NCBI GenBank assembly: GCA_965238125.1 | Contig: OZ250179.1 | Coordinates: forward strand, 1,178,001-1,242,000 | From: UBA6623 sp965238125 | Lineage (GTDB): Bacteria; Acidobacteriota; Terriglobia; Bryobacterales; UBA6623 | Direction of reading: 5' to 3' | Length of the DNA stretch: 64,000 nt | Shown here: positions 18,882 to 27,580 of the stretch, piece by piece | Numbering within the stretch: position 1 is the stretch's first letter | How the letters are laid out: each line of letters opens with the position of its first letter | Made by a program: the position numbers and the translations under genes | Notes under the pieces: model-generated | Databases searched by the model: none | The model's input: only the letters and a program-made list of their open reading frames with translations | What the model was told of the DNA's origin: nothing

Positions 18882-19715
18882 TTACCCTTCGGTCAGGCGC
18901 TGTAAATAAGCCTGCTCGTCCGACCCGATTTCGTCCGGCACGCGATCGAGAAATTGCCGAATGCGCGGATGGTCGCTATTGCGAATCTCTTCCTTGGTTC
19001 CGACGGTGATCATCGTTCCCTTGCGCAGCATGCACAAGCGATCGGCGATCAAGAAGGCGCTTTCGAGCTCATGCGTTACGACGATGATGGTCATCTTGAA
19101 AGCGCTCTTCATATGCAGGATCAGCTCGTCGATGCCGGCGGCGATGATGGGATCGAGCCCGGCCGAGGGTTCATCGAACATGAGAATCTCGGGGTCCATC
19201 GCCAGAGCGCGCGCTACCGACGCTCGTTTCTTCATCCCGCCGGAGAGTTGCGAGGGAAACAAATCCTCCACGCCGCCGAGCCCGACCTGCTCGAGCTTCA
19301 TGCGAGTCATCAGTTTGATGGTCGACTCGGCCAGGCTGGTGTGCTCTCGCAACGGTAAAGCGACGTTGTCGCCGACCGTCATCGAATTGAACATCGCCGC
19401 GCTTTGAAACGAAATGCCCATGATGCGGCGGATCTCGAACAATTCCTTGCGCGAGGCCTGAGTGACGTCGATTCCCTTGATCAAGATTCGGCCCGAGGTG
19501 GGTTTCTCGAGGGCCTCGATATGGCGGAACAGGGTGCTCTTGCCCGAGCCGCTGCCGCCCAAGATGACCATCGTTTCCCCGGCGTAAACGTCGAGATTGA
19601 CGCCGTTGAGCACGGTGTGGTCGCCGTAGCGGACGACGAGGTCCTGGACGGAAACGACCGGGTCGCCCCGTCCGCCGTTGCCCGCCGCCGACACTGGATT
19701 GTCCGAATCCTTCAT
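18882..19715 (-). CDS. mlaF: Phospholipid transport ABC ATPase, MlaF-like
   Basis: A 277-residue protein with Walker A GGSGSGKSTLF, a Q-loop in GISFQSAAMFNSMTV (the FQSAALF-type motif of MlaF), signature LSGGMKKRASVARAL, Walker B ILMFDEPSAGLDP and the switch histidine in VVTHEL. Its ATG overlaps the mlaE stop in an ATGA, indicating translational coupling. It powers lipid movement by the MlaE permease. Confidence 0.93.
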   Translation of the reverse strand: MKDSDNPVSAAGNGGRGDPVVSVQDLVVRYGDHTVLNGVNLDVYAGETMVILGGSGSGKSTLFRHIEALEKPTSGRILIKGIDVTQASRKELFEIRRIMGISFQSAAMFNSMTVGDNVALPLREHTSLAESTIKLMTRMKLEQVGLGGVEDLFPSQLSGGMKKRASVARALAMDPEILMFDEPSAGLDPIIAAGIDELILHMKSAFKMTIIVVTHELESAFLIADRLCMLRKGTMITVGTKEEIRNSDHPRIRQFLDRVPDEIGSDEQAYLQRLTEG

Positions 19716-20509
19716 TTCCAGAAAAAGTAGAAAAACCCGGTAAACAGCAGATCCGCGAGCACGATCAAGAAGATCGATTTCACCACCGCCGAAGTCGTCG
19801 CGTGGCCGACGCCTTCCGGTCCGCCACGGACCAGGAAACCTTCAAAGCAACCGACATGGACGATGATTGTCCCGAAGGCGATGCTCTTGACCAGCCCGGA
19901 GACGATATCGCGCAGCAGCAGGACCTCGAAGGTCGCGCGGACATAAAGGTTCATTCCCATGTCGAGCGAGAAGTAGGTAAAGATGCCGCCCCCCAGAATC
20001 CCGGCGGTGTCGGCCGCGATGGTCAAGCACGGCATCATGAGCATCATGGCGAGGTATTTTGGAACCAAAAGGAACTCGACCGGGTCGAGCGCCATTGCCC
20101 TGAGCGCGTCGACCTCCTCGGTGACGACCATGGTTCCGATCTCGGCCGAAAAGGCCGAGCCCGAACGGCCGATCACGACAATCGCGGTCATCAGCGGACC
20201 CAGCTCGCGGGTGATGGTGACCCCGACCAGGTTAATCACGAATTGCAGCGCGCCGAACTTGCGCAACTCCGCTCCGGCTTGCAGCGCGAGGATCAGCCCG
20301 GTGCAGGCGGCGATCAAGCAAACCACGGGCAGGGCATGAACACCGACGATTGCCATATGGCGAACGGTGGACTGCCACCTTAAGCGCGAGCCGGTGAACG
20401 GGTTGGCACGCCACGAGGCAGTAAAACCGTGCCAAAACTGGATCGTGAGCCCGCCGACATACTCGACCTTTTCGATCGCGGATTTGCCGACGGCTTCGAA
20501 GACGTTCAT
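19712..20509 (-). CDS. mlaE: Phospholipid transport permease, MlaE-like
   Basis: A 265-residue protein with five to six membrane segments. It has the permease family features IACTGLILALQAGAELRKFG, RELGPLMTAIVVIGRSGSAF and EEVDALRAMALDP, the coupling helix region of MlaE/TGD1. The ATG at 20509 is preferred to an upstream start at 20605, which would overlap the STAS gene and adds a low-complexity basic leader. It is overlapped by mlaF in an ATGA. Confidence 0.92.
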   Translation of the reverse strand: MNVFEAVGKSAIEKVEYVGGLTIQFWHGFTASWRANPFTGSRLRWQSTVRHMAIVGVHALPVVCLIAACTGLILALQAGAELRKFGALQFVINLVGVTITRELGPLMTAIVVIGRSGSAFSAEIGTMVVTEEVDALRAMALDPVEFLLVPKYLAMMLMMPCLTIAADTAGILGGGIFTYFSLDMGMNLYVRATFEVLLLRDIVSGLVKSIAFGTIIVHVGCFEGFLVRGGPEGVGHATTSAVVKSIFLIVLADLLFTGFFYFFWK

Positions 20510-20573
20510 GGGGAAAGTGAAGGCGGCACTCGGGAAAGTCGGCGTTAGGCGGAGCGCGCCGCGGGAACGCGTC

Positions 20574-20903
20574 TCAGGCGAGGGCCTCCTGCTCGGTCGC
20601 GGCAACCTCGAAAACGCCGAGCAGCCGCGTCAGCTCCAAGACATGCCGGGGGCCGTCGTTGAGCCCGACCAGGATGAGCCGGGCGCCCACTCGTTTTGCT
20701 TCTTGGAGCGCCTCGACAAGGCTGGCGATGCCGGAACTGTCGACGTAGGGCACGTCCGTTAGGTTCAAGATGACTCTCTGTTGCTCGCGCTTTCGAAACA
20801 GGTCCAAAACCGCGTCCCGCAGCTGCGGAGACGAGTACAAATCGACGTCGCCGGTGATGTAGACGATCGAACAGTCCCCGTCTCGTTTGATATTGATCTC
20901 CAT
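20574..20903 (-). CDS. STAS-domain protein, anti-sigma-factor antagonist / MlaB-like
   Basis: A 109-residue single STAS domain: IVYITGDVDLYSSPQLRDAV, then VILNLTDVPYVDSSGIASL. The DSSG keeps the serine that RsbW/SpoIIAB-type kinases phosphorylate in anti-anti-sigma factors. It starts 13 bp after the RsbW-like gene and precedes mlaE by 64 bp. MlaB in E. coli is also a STAS protein bound to MlaF, so this one may serve the transporter, a sigma-factor switch, or both. Confidence 0.88.
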   Translation of the reverse strand: MEINIKRDGDCSIVYITGDVDLYSSPQLRDAVLDLFRKREQQRVILNLTDVPYVDSSGIASLVEALQEAKRVGARLILVGLNDGPRHVLELTRLLGVFEVAATEQEALA

Positions 20904-20916
20904 GGCTCTTGATGAC

Positions 20917-21339
20917 TCAGTTACCGGCGGGCCGTTTCGTCATTCGTAAGAGATTGCGGTTGTCGTCGCGCAGGTATTCGACTTGGTCCATGATCTTGCG
21001 TATCAGAAAAACACCGCGTCCGCCTGCACGAAGCTCGTCCGGCGGCGGCGAGCACAGATTCTCGGCGTCGAACGGTTCCCCGTCGTCCCGTATCTCCACT
21101 TCGAGAGTGCCGTCCCTGAGGGCGCAGCGCAGCTCGATCGGGCGCTCCGTGTTGCCGCCGTAGGAATGGCGCATCACGTTGGCGAGCGCTTCCCCGATCG
21201 CGAGTTCGACTTCCTGCCGCGTTTCGGCGGAGAACCCGGCCTGTTCGGCGAATTCCTCCACCAATAGCCGCACGGGCCGCAGCCATCGGGGGTCGCTAAC
21301 GAATTTGACCTCGAATGCCTCGGCCACGCTCACGCGCAT
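20917..21339 (-). CDS. RsbW/SpoIIAB-like serine kinase (HATPase_c_2)
   Basis: A 140-residue protein with the GHKL ATP-binding motifs: N-box ELAIGEALANVMRHSYGG, G1 region EIRDDGEPFD and G2 region AGGRGVFLIRKIMD, ending in LLRMTKRP. This is the anti-sigma-factor kinase fold. It is the first gene of the operon that continues with STAS, mlaE, mlaF and mlaD. No sigma factor gene lies nearby, so its target is probably the adjacent STAS protein. Confidence 0.88.
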   Translation of the reverse strand: MRVSVAEAFEVKFVSDPRWLRPVRLLVEEFAEQAGFSAETRQEVELAIGEALANVMRHSYGGNTERPIELRCALRDGTLEVEIRDDGEPFDAENLCSPPPDELRAGGRGVFLIRKIMDQVEYLRDDNRNLLRMTKRPAGN

Positions 21340-21753
21340 AGGGACGTAAACTCGTTTCCAGCGGAATTATAACACGATGCTGCGGGGGCGGGCCTAGAGC
21401 CGCGTGGCCCAGAGGATGGGGGGAGCACCCTCGCTCGGTGTAGGGCATCAGGACGAACCCCATGCGAGAGGTGCGGTTCGCGGCGCGGCTGAAGGCAGCA
21501 GGTCTGTCTTGGCGTTTGAGGCCGGGGCAAGAAAGCAAGCTCAGGAGCGGTCGAAGTGTCAACCGTCCCGGGGCGGGCAAGGCTCCCGCCGCCGCTTCGC
21601 GGCTGTAATGGTTCGTGATTTCGGCGGATGCGACGTAACGCATGATCCGCTTGAAAGGCAATTTTCGGAAGAATTGCGCTTTTTTACCCGAACAGCGTTT
21701 TGCCGCGGGCTGCCGGCGCAAAGGCATCCAGCGCGGCACTCGGCGATCCCTTT
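21340..21753 (-). other. Upstream region of the rsbW-like/mla operon
   Basis: Holds a TATAAT (minus strand, 21366-21371) some 27 bases before the RsbW-like start, without a clear -35, and a fragment (21573-21608) of repeat family C ending in CGCCGCTTCGCGGC. I see no gene. Confidence 0.45.
21366..21371 (-). promoter_or_regulatory. Candidate -10 element for the mla operon
   Basis: Perfect TATAAT on the minus strand, 26-32 bp upstream of the first gene. The -35 position (GGCCCG-like) is a poor match, so this is only a candidate. Confidence 0.3.
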
Positions 21754-23373
21754 CTAAGGCGGCCCGATCGGGTAGGTCACCATTTGACTGCCCCGAGGAC
21801 CGGCGGCCCACGAGCCCAACACGGCCGAAAACTTCCCGGCGTCGCCACCGGCAACCACGAGATGAATCGCCTCCGGTCGGGCGAACTTGCGGTAACAGGG
21901 CTCGCCGTCGATCACGATTTCTTCGTAACGGGCGCCAGCTTGAGTTCCTTCCCCGCCGTCGTCGCCGTCGCCTTCGTACAAGCGCAGCGGCACGCCGGTA
22001 CGGTCAAACAGAAACTCGCGGACGTCATTTTTCGAAAGACCGTCTCGGGCAATGGTGACCGCGTGCTCGAGGCCGATGATGACAAGCGCCTCGTGGGCGC
22101 GGCAGGCTCGCAATGTCCAGACAGTCGCCAGGGTATGGGAAATGGTGCGCAAGACGGCCCGGGCGTCACGCGCGGTGTGCTCGCTTACCGATCGCGGCGG
22201 TTCGGCGGCAAACATCGTCACCGCGCCGACGCCCGCGTCGAAACCGCGCTCGACATGGAGCGGTTCCCAAGGACTGTTCTCTTCGTTTTCGGCGATGCAA
22301 TAACTGAAGCGGCCCGGGTTGCCTAACGTCGACATGTCGATTTCGCCGGGGCGCGCGCCGCCGATGTTGGTCAGGATCAACTGAAAGGCGCGTCCCAAAC
22401 TGCTGTTGGCGTGGGCGGTGTTGCTGAAGACGCCGCGACCGGAGACGAAATCGAGTTCGCGACGAACCGGACCGTTGACGATCATTAGCGGCGCGGCGAT
22501 GTGGGTGGTTCCTTGGACCCCGTGCAGGTTGAATCGCTCGTCGCACGCTGCCCGTAGCGCCGTCATCAAGACCGGCATCATCTCGGGACGGCAACCCGCC
22601 ATGACGGCGTTGGCCGCCACCTTTTCGACTGTCGCGAAACCGTAATTGGGCGGAACTTGGGCGATGACACGGGTCGGAGGAAGGCCGGAGGTCTCGATCA
22701 TTCGCTCGACGCGTTCGAGGGTCGGGGGCACGACCGGCAAGGGATCGGTGAAGCCTTCCGCGACGCAGGTATCGAACAAGTCGCGATCCCCGCTCACTTC
22801 GATGCGAGATGCCGGCGGTCCTTCCTCTGCGTAGAGATCGAGCGCCGGGGCCGCCTCGCCCGGCGAGGCCTCTTCACGATGGCGCGAGACGCAACCCGGT
22901 TTGCTTTCGGGCGCGCCGTCGTAGGGGTCCGTAATCGTCACGGCCTGCTTGCCTAGGAGCGTGGCGAGCGCCCCGGCCAGGGCGTTGAGCGACGCTTTCT
23001 CAAATCCCGTGTGATGTCGAACAATTCGACCGTCGCAATCCAACAGGAAAAGGGTCGGAACCGCGAGTGGGTCGTAGAGACGCGAGACGGAGAGATCGGC
23101 GTCGAGCAGAACGGGGAAATCGATTCCCAGCCGCGAGACGATTTCGCGTGTGACGTCGGCGGGGTCTTGCGAGATGCCGACGACCGCCGCGCTGTCGTCG
23201 AGCCAATCAGCAAGTCTTTTCAGGTAGGGAACCGAGAGACGGCAGGATGGGCAGTCGGTTTCGAAGAAGAATAGGACGACCGGCCGCTCGGCGGTTTCGT
23301 TGGGCAGATTCCACGCCGTCCCGTCCAAGCGGCGCAGGGAGAATGGAGGAGCCTGTGTGTCTAGGGCCGGCAT
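21754..23373 (-). CDS. Peroxiredoxin/TlpA-like thioredoxin domain fused to a UGSC-associated-type domain
   Basis: A 539-residue protein. Residues 1-145 form a thioredoxin-fold redoxin domain with the active site FFFETDCPSCRLSVPYLKRL (CPSC) and the cis-proline strand LAVPTLFLLD. After a linker (about 145-205), residues 205-535 form a second domain with DPLPVVPPTLERVERMI, AQVPPNYGFATVEKVAANAV, NLHGVQGTTH and SPWEPLHVERGFD. That domain resembles a family seen beside UGSC-motif (seleno)proteins; this link is from memory. No signal peptide is visible. The fusion suggests thiol chemistry on an unknown small molecule or metal-bound substrate. Confidence 0.6.
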   Translation of the reverse strand: MPALDTQAPPFSLRRLDGTAWNLPNETAERPVVLFFFETDCPSCRLSVPYLKRLADWLDDSAAVVGISQDPADVTREIVSRLGIDFPVLLDADLSVSRLYDPLAVPTLFLLDCDGRIVRHHTGFEKASLNALAGALATLLGKQAVTITDPYDGAPESKPGCVSRHREEASPGEAAPALDLYAEEGPPASRIEVSGDRDLFDTCVAEGFTDPLPVVPPTLERVERMIETSGLPPTRVIAQVPPNYGFATVEKVAANAVMAGCRPEMMPVLMTALRAACDERFNLHGVQGTTHIAAPLMIVNGPVRRELDFVSGRGVFSNTAHANSSLGRAFQLILTNIGGARPGEIDMSTLGNPGRFSYCIAENEENSPWEPLHVERGFDAGVGAVTMFAAEPPRSVSEHTARDARAVLRTISHTLATVWTLRACRAHEALVIIGLEHAVTIARDGLSKNDVREFLFDRTGVPLRLYEGDGDDGGEGTQAGARYEEIVIDGEPCYRKFARPEAIHLVVAGGDAGKFSAVLGSWAAGPRGSQMVTYPIGPP

Positions 23374-23851
23374 CGGGTAATCGTTTGAGCTGATTCGGTG
23401 CGATTATATCGCAGCCGGGCCCGAAAAAAGGGTACAGTGCGTTTCCATGAATCCGCGGATTCATAATACCGCCATGAAAATGGGTGTCGGGGGCCTTCCT
23501 GCCGCCCCTCCAGGGCTCGCTTGGTTGGGGTTCTACCCAGGGTTCCGCCTGTCGGCTCCACCCTGGGCTAAGGCTCCTGTCGCCGCTTCGCGGCTGCAGT
23601 GGTTGGGGATTTTTCGGGCTCCACCGTAGTCCACCGTACTCTCGAAGGGGGGTTTTCGGCGGAGCCACGGATTTTCGCCGTCCATCGCCGGTGGGAGTGG
23701 AGCGGATCGAGGAGCGAAAACCGAATGGCAGTCCCCGTTTTTTCGTCCGAACAGATTGGATCGCGGCGGCCGGGACATGTCGGCACGAATGCCGACACGG
23801 CACGCCTGGAGGCGCGCGCCACGACGCCAGTCCCGGGAGGGGAGGTAGAAT
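23374..23851 (+). other. Intergenic, repeat-bearing
   Basis: Contains repeat family C copy b (23461-23598) and, near 23795-23825, a palindromic block GGCACGCCTGGAGGCGCGCG related in reverse to 10724-10750. I see no gene. Confidence 0.55.
23461..23598 (+). repeat. Interspersed repeat family C, copy b
   Basis: Runs from TCATAATACCGCCATGAAAA through CCCAGGGTTCCGCCTGTCGG and CTCCACCCTGGGCTAAGG to GCCGCTTCGCGGCTGCAG. Confidence 0.75.
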
Positions 23852-25130
23852 CTACCGAGCGAAGTAGAGCTCGATAGCGCGGTCGATGTTTTCTTTGTCC
23901 AATCGGGGGGCGCGGTCTTCGTAGTCGGCGATGTTCTTGGAAATCGCGACGATATCTCGCGGATAACAAGCGCGCAGGACGGCGGTGCGGCTGTTCACCT
24001 TGCAACGCTCTTGCGCATAGGCGGAGGCTTCTTGGGTATAAGGCACGCCCTCGTTCTCGCAAACCATCTTCAAGATGCGGTCGAAGATTTCCGGGGAAAC
24101 GACGTCGATCTTGATCTTGTTTTGGATGCGGCGCAGGAAGGCCTCGTCGGCGAGCTGACGGGGGTCGAGGTTGGTGGAAAACACGACCAACGTTTCAAAC
24201 GGCACCGGGAAGGTGACGCCGGTACGCAGCGAAAGAAAGTCGAGACGGCGATCGAGAGGCACGACCCAGCGATTGAGCAGGTCGCGCGGGTTCATCATCT
24301 GACGGCCGAAGTCATCGATGATGAACATGCCGTTGTTGGCCTTCATCTGCAGTGGAGCGGTGTAGTAGCCGAGCGTGTCTTCGTAGCGCAGCTCGAGCAT
24401 TTCCTTCACCATTTCGCCACCGACCGCGATGCAGGGACGGTCGCAGCGAATCCAGCGTCGATCGGCGGTGTCCTCGGGCTCGAGCGGCTTATGGACGACG
24501 GTATCGAAAGATGTTGATGATCTGGCCTTGGATTTCGATCGCGTAGGGCACGTAGACGGAGTCGGTGTAGACGCGCACCAAACGCTCGGCGATGCTCGTT
24601 TTTCCGTTTCCCGTCGAGCCGTAGAGAAAGATTTGCGAGTTGGAAACGATGGCGGGACCCAATTGGTCCAGCAACGAATCCTCCAACACGAGGTCGTGGA
24701 AGACTTCCCGCAGTCGTTCGCGGCCGACTTTCTGGCGCTGAGTCTGCTTTCGAACCGCTTGCTGATAGGCGGTTAACGAAACCGGAACTGCTCCGACGTA
24801 TTGGCTAATCGAGTAGCGGTCTTGCGCCAGCTTTCGGCCGGCTTGGGAGAGGGTTAGCTCATAGTCGTTGCCGACCATGCCTTTGACTTCTACGTATTTT
24901 TCCTTGCGAAGGTGCTGGAAAACAGCCCCGCACAGGGCGACGCTGATCTTCATCAAGTCCGAGAGGCGATTCAAATTCGTCTGTCCCTCGAGCATGGTCG
25001 CTTTGAGCATCAAATCGACCAGGATGTTGGAGTTCACGTCGAGGTCTTCGAGGGTCTTCGGCATCTCCGGGAAAAATTGATCTTCCCCGAGTTCTTGCGC
25101 CGTCGGTGCGGTAAAGGCGAGGCTACCCAT
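23852..25130 (-). pseudogene. AAA-family ATPase with N-terminal winged-helix region, one-base frameshift
   Basis: The 5' part (25130 to about 24510) encodes a winged-helix-like region (LMKISVALCGAVFQHLRKEK, EVKGMVGNDYELTLSQAGRK) and Walker A IFLYGSTGNGKTSI. It then runs out of frame at GQIINIF. The frame one base away continues with DTVVHKPLEPED and a Walker B-like MFIIDDFGRQMM, sensor region VVFSTNLDP and a lid helix to 23852. One extra A in the AAA run at 24507-24509 explains the break. Restored length is about 425 residues. Similar proteins are cytosolic ATPases of unknown substrate. Confidence 0.8.
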
Positions 25131-25584
25131 CTATTGGTAATTTTATCAGCCACGTCGGAATCGCTCAAACCGTGATAAAGGTTAGATTTACCGAGGAGAA
25201 TACCCTGTACTGGCGGTGGCGGCGGGGGCCCGCAACTAAGGTTGCCGTGGGCTGCCAGGGACTTATCGCCCCCCGTGTCAAAGGCTAATGGACGGGGAGG
25301 GAGGCTGCCGGAGAAGGGGCGGGGCATCGTTTCCCCACCCTGACCACCGACCGATAACGGCGCGGCTTTAGATGCCGGCCCAGCCGGTCTGAGGATTTTG
25401 TTCTCAGATTCGATCGGCGAGGCAGTCCCGCAGCCGTCGCGTGAACCGTCCGCTGCGCTGAACCGTGAACCGTAAGCCGCAAGCGTCGGACTCGCTGCGC
25501 TCACGGCTGAGCGCAGCGGACGGTTCACGGTTTACGGCTCACGAAATGGTCGACGCCCCGACCCAGAATTTCAAATACCTTTGG
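25131..25584 (+). other. Intergenic region with a large inverted repeat
   Basis: Between the divergent-looking start of the ATPase (25130) and the end of the MoeZ-like gene. It holds the 20-bp inverted repeat at 25440-25529 and heptamer units; I see no gene. Confidence 0.5.
25440..25529 (+). repeat. Perfect 20-bp inverted repeat with heptamer units
   Basis: Left arm CGTGAACCGTCCGCTGCGCT (25440-25459) and its exact complement at 25510-25529. The 50-bp interior has CCGTGAACCGTAAGCCG units like those at 1981-2226. Confidence 0.85.
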
Positions 25585-26766
25585 CTAGTATTTAGGAACC
25601 GAGGGGTCGACCCGGTCGCTCCAGGCGAGGATCCCGCCCTTGAGGTTCTTGACCTTGCGGAAGCCCGCCTTCTTGAGAAAGTCGACGGCTTTGGCGCTGC
25701 GCATGCCCGATTTGCAATGCACCACGATGTCGTCGGCGGAGTTGAGTTCGTTGACGCGCTTGGGTAAATCGCCGAGCGGAATCAACACCGTGTCGGGTAG
25801 CGAGCAGATCTGGTATTCGTGGGGTTCGCGAACATCCAACACAAAAATGGGGTCGCCTCGGTCGAGCCGCTGTTTCAAATCGACGACGTCGATTTCCCAT
25901 TCGCTCAATCCCGGTTCGGGTTCGGGTTCGACTGGCGGGATGCCGCAAAACTGCTCGTAGTCGATCAACTCGCGAACGGTCGGGTTGTCGCCGCAGACGG
26001 GGCACTCCGGATTGCGGCGCAGCTTCAGCTCGCGGAACTTCATATTGAGGGCGTCGTAGAGAACCAAGCGCCCACTCAACGTCTCGCCCTTCCCGAGGAT
26101 GATTTTGACCGTTTCGGTCGCCTGGATGCTGCCGACCAACGCCGGCAGAATGCCGAGCACGCCTCCCTCGGCGCAACTGGGAACCAGCCCGGGAGGGGGC
26201 GGCTCGGGATAGAGGCAGCGATAGCAGGGTCCGCCGTTGTGGTTGAAAACCGTGGCTTGCCCCTCGAAGCGGAAGATCGAGCCATAGGCGTTCGGCTTGC
26301 CGAGCAGGACGCAGGCGTCGTTGACCAAGTAACGCGTCGGGAAATTGTCGGTGCCGTCGACGACGATGTCGTAATCCTTGAAAATATCGAGAGCGTTTTC
26401 GCTTGTCAGCATCGTCTCGAATTTTTCAATTTCTACATAAGGATTGATGTCGTTCATGCGATCGGCGGCTGAGTCGAGCTTGGGGCGACCGATGTCGGCG
26501 GTACCGTGAATGACCTGCCGCTGCAGGTTCGTCATGTCGACGGTGTCGAAATCCACCAGGCCGATCTTGCCGATGCCGGCGGCGGCCAAGTAAAGTCCCA
26601 GCGGCGCGCCGAGCCCGCCGGTGCCGATCATCAGGACCTTGGCTTGCTTGAGCTTGATCTGCCCCTCCATGCCGACTTCGGGCATGATCAGATGGCGGCT
26701 GTAACGAAGAATCTCGTCGTTGCTGAGCACCGCGGGCGGCGCGGCGCTGACGGGGTTAGCCGACAT
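25585..26766 (-). CDS. moeZ: MoeZ/MoeB-like adenylyltransferase-sulfurtransferase
   Basis: A 393-residue protein. The E1-like domain (about 15-260) shows MIGTGGLGAPLGLYLAAAG (ATP loop), LVDFDTVDMTNLQRQVIHG and two CxxC zinc pairs (YRCLYP region; CPVCG). The rhodanese domain (about 285-390) has DVREPHEYQICSLP and the catalytic cysteine in VVHCKSGMRSAKA. It activates a ubiquitin-like carrier's C-terminus by adenylation and then sulfurates it. It overlaps the upstream carrier gene by 11 bp, as part of the cysM-mec-carrier-moeZ operon. Confidence 0.93.
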   Translation of the reverse strand: MSANPVSAAPPAVLSNDEILRYSRHLIMPEVGMEGQIKLKQAKVLMIGTGGLGAPLGLYLAAAGIGKIGLVDFDTVDMTNLQRQVIHGTADIGRPKLDSAADRMNDINPYVEIEKFETMLTSENALDIFKDYDIVVDGTDNFPTRYLVNDACVLLGKPNAYGSIFRFEGQATVFNHNGGPCYRCLYPEPPPPGLVPSCAEGGVLGILPALVGSIQATETVKIILGKGETLSGRLVLYDALNMKFRELKLRRNPECPVCGDNPTVRELIDYEQFCGIPPVEPEPEPGLSEWEIDVVDLKQRLDRGDPIFVLDVREPHEYQICSLPDTVLIPLGDLPKRVNELNSADDIVVHCKSGMRSAKAVDFLKKAGFRKVKNLKGGILAWSDRVDPSVPKY

Positions 26767-27040
26767 GACGACCTCCCGCGATCGAGGGAACGATGCTGAT
26801 CACGTCGTCGGGACCCACGGGGGTCTTATCCCGCTCGAGATAGCGGATATCTTCGTCGTTCATGTACACATTGACGAAGCTGCGCAGCTTGCCCTGGTCA
26901 TTGAACAGGTGCCGCCGCAATTCGGCGTGCGCGTCGGTCAATTTTTCGAGGGCCTCGCCGACGCTCGAGGCTTCGACCTCGACGGTGTCCTGTTGGTCGA
27001 CGTATTGGCGCAAAGGGGTGGGAATCGTCAATTTAGGCAT
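26756..27040 (-). CDS. cysO: ThiS/MoaD-like sulfur carrier with a C-terminal tail after GG
   Basis: A 94-residue beta-grasp protein (PTPLRQYVDQQDTVEVEASS, VNVYMNDEDIRYLERDKTPV, DDVISIVPSIAGG). Active carriers end in GG, but here RHVG follows, so the carrier must be trimmed before it can be thiocarboxylated. The start at 27040 has GGAGA eight bases upstream. It is overlapped by the JAMM protease gene upstream and by the moeZ-like gene downstream, which strongly suggests a dedicated set. The symbol is by analogy with the mycobacterial CysO system. Confidence 0.85.
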   Translation of the reverse strand: MPKLTIPTPLRQYVDQQDTVEVEASSVGEALEKLTDAHAELRRHLFNDQGKLRSFVNVYMNDEDIRYLERDKTPVGPDDVISIVPSIAGGRHVG

Positions 27041-27464
27041 TACGGTCTCCGTGGCTGAGTTCTTCTTTTTCCGCCTTGGTTTGATCGGGGTCGGGCAGCC
27101 AGCTGTTGGCGTGGTCGAAACGTCCCTGTTTGATCGAGAGTACAACAAACGAGTACCAAGGGCAGGAGTTCTTCAAATCGGTTTCGGAAAAGTAGGCGTC
27201 GCAATCGGGATGGGAGTGATAAATTCCGATCAGCTCGAGCCGTTGTTTGCGGGCTTGCTGGTCCGCCGCCAACAAATCTTCATTGCGCAATTCGTAGCGC
27301 GCCGCCTGCTCGCCGTCAAAAGAATTTGTGAGCGGCATGTCGGCGGTGACGACCTTGCCGTTGGGACCCGAGGCCCCGAGCATCGCCCCGACGCATTCGT
27401 TGGGGTAGACGGCCTCGGCATGCCGCAGCATGCGGGTCCACGGGGCTGAGTCAATTCGTATCAT
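27033..27464 (-). CDS. mec: JAMM/Mpn+ metallopeptidase (M67), Mec-like
   Basis: A 143-residue single JAB domain. It shows an early glutamate in YPNECVGAMLGA and the zinc motif IGIYHSHPDCDAYFSETD, a complete HxHx7Sx2D. In mycobacteria Mec cleaves cysteine from CysO; in quinolobactin-type systems a JAMM enzyme trims carrier tails. Both activities would fit here. Its end overlaps the carrier start by 8 bp. Confidence 0.9.
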   Translation of the reverse strand: MIRIDSAPWTRMLRHAEAVYPNECVGAMLGASGPNGKVVTADMPLTNSFDGEQAARYELRNEDLLAADQQARKQRLELIGIYHSHPDCDAYFSETDLKNSCPWYSFVVLSIKQGRFDHANSWLPDPDQTKAEKEELSHGDRNA

Positions 27465-27580
27465 CGCGTCCCATGCTTGTCCCTTCTAACTTAAGATGCT
27501 TGCGGGCTGCCCCATGATTCGTCAACCGACGGTGCGCGAGGGCGGGTCCAACCCGGCACAGGTCCACATCACGGGGGCGG

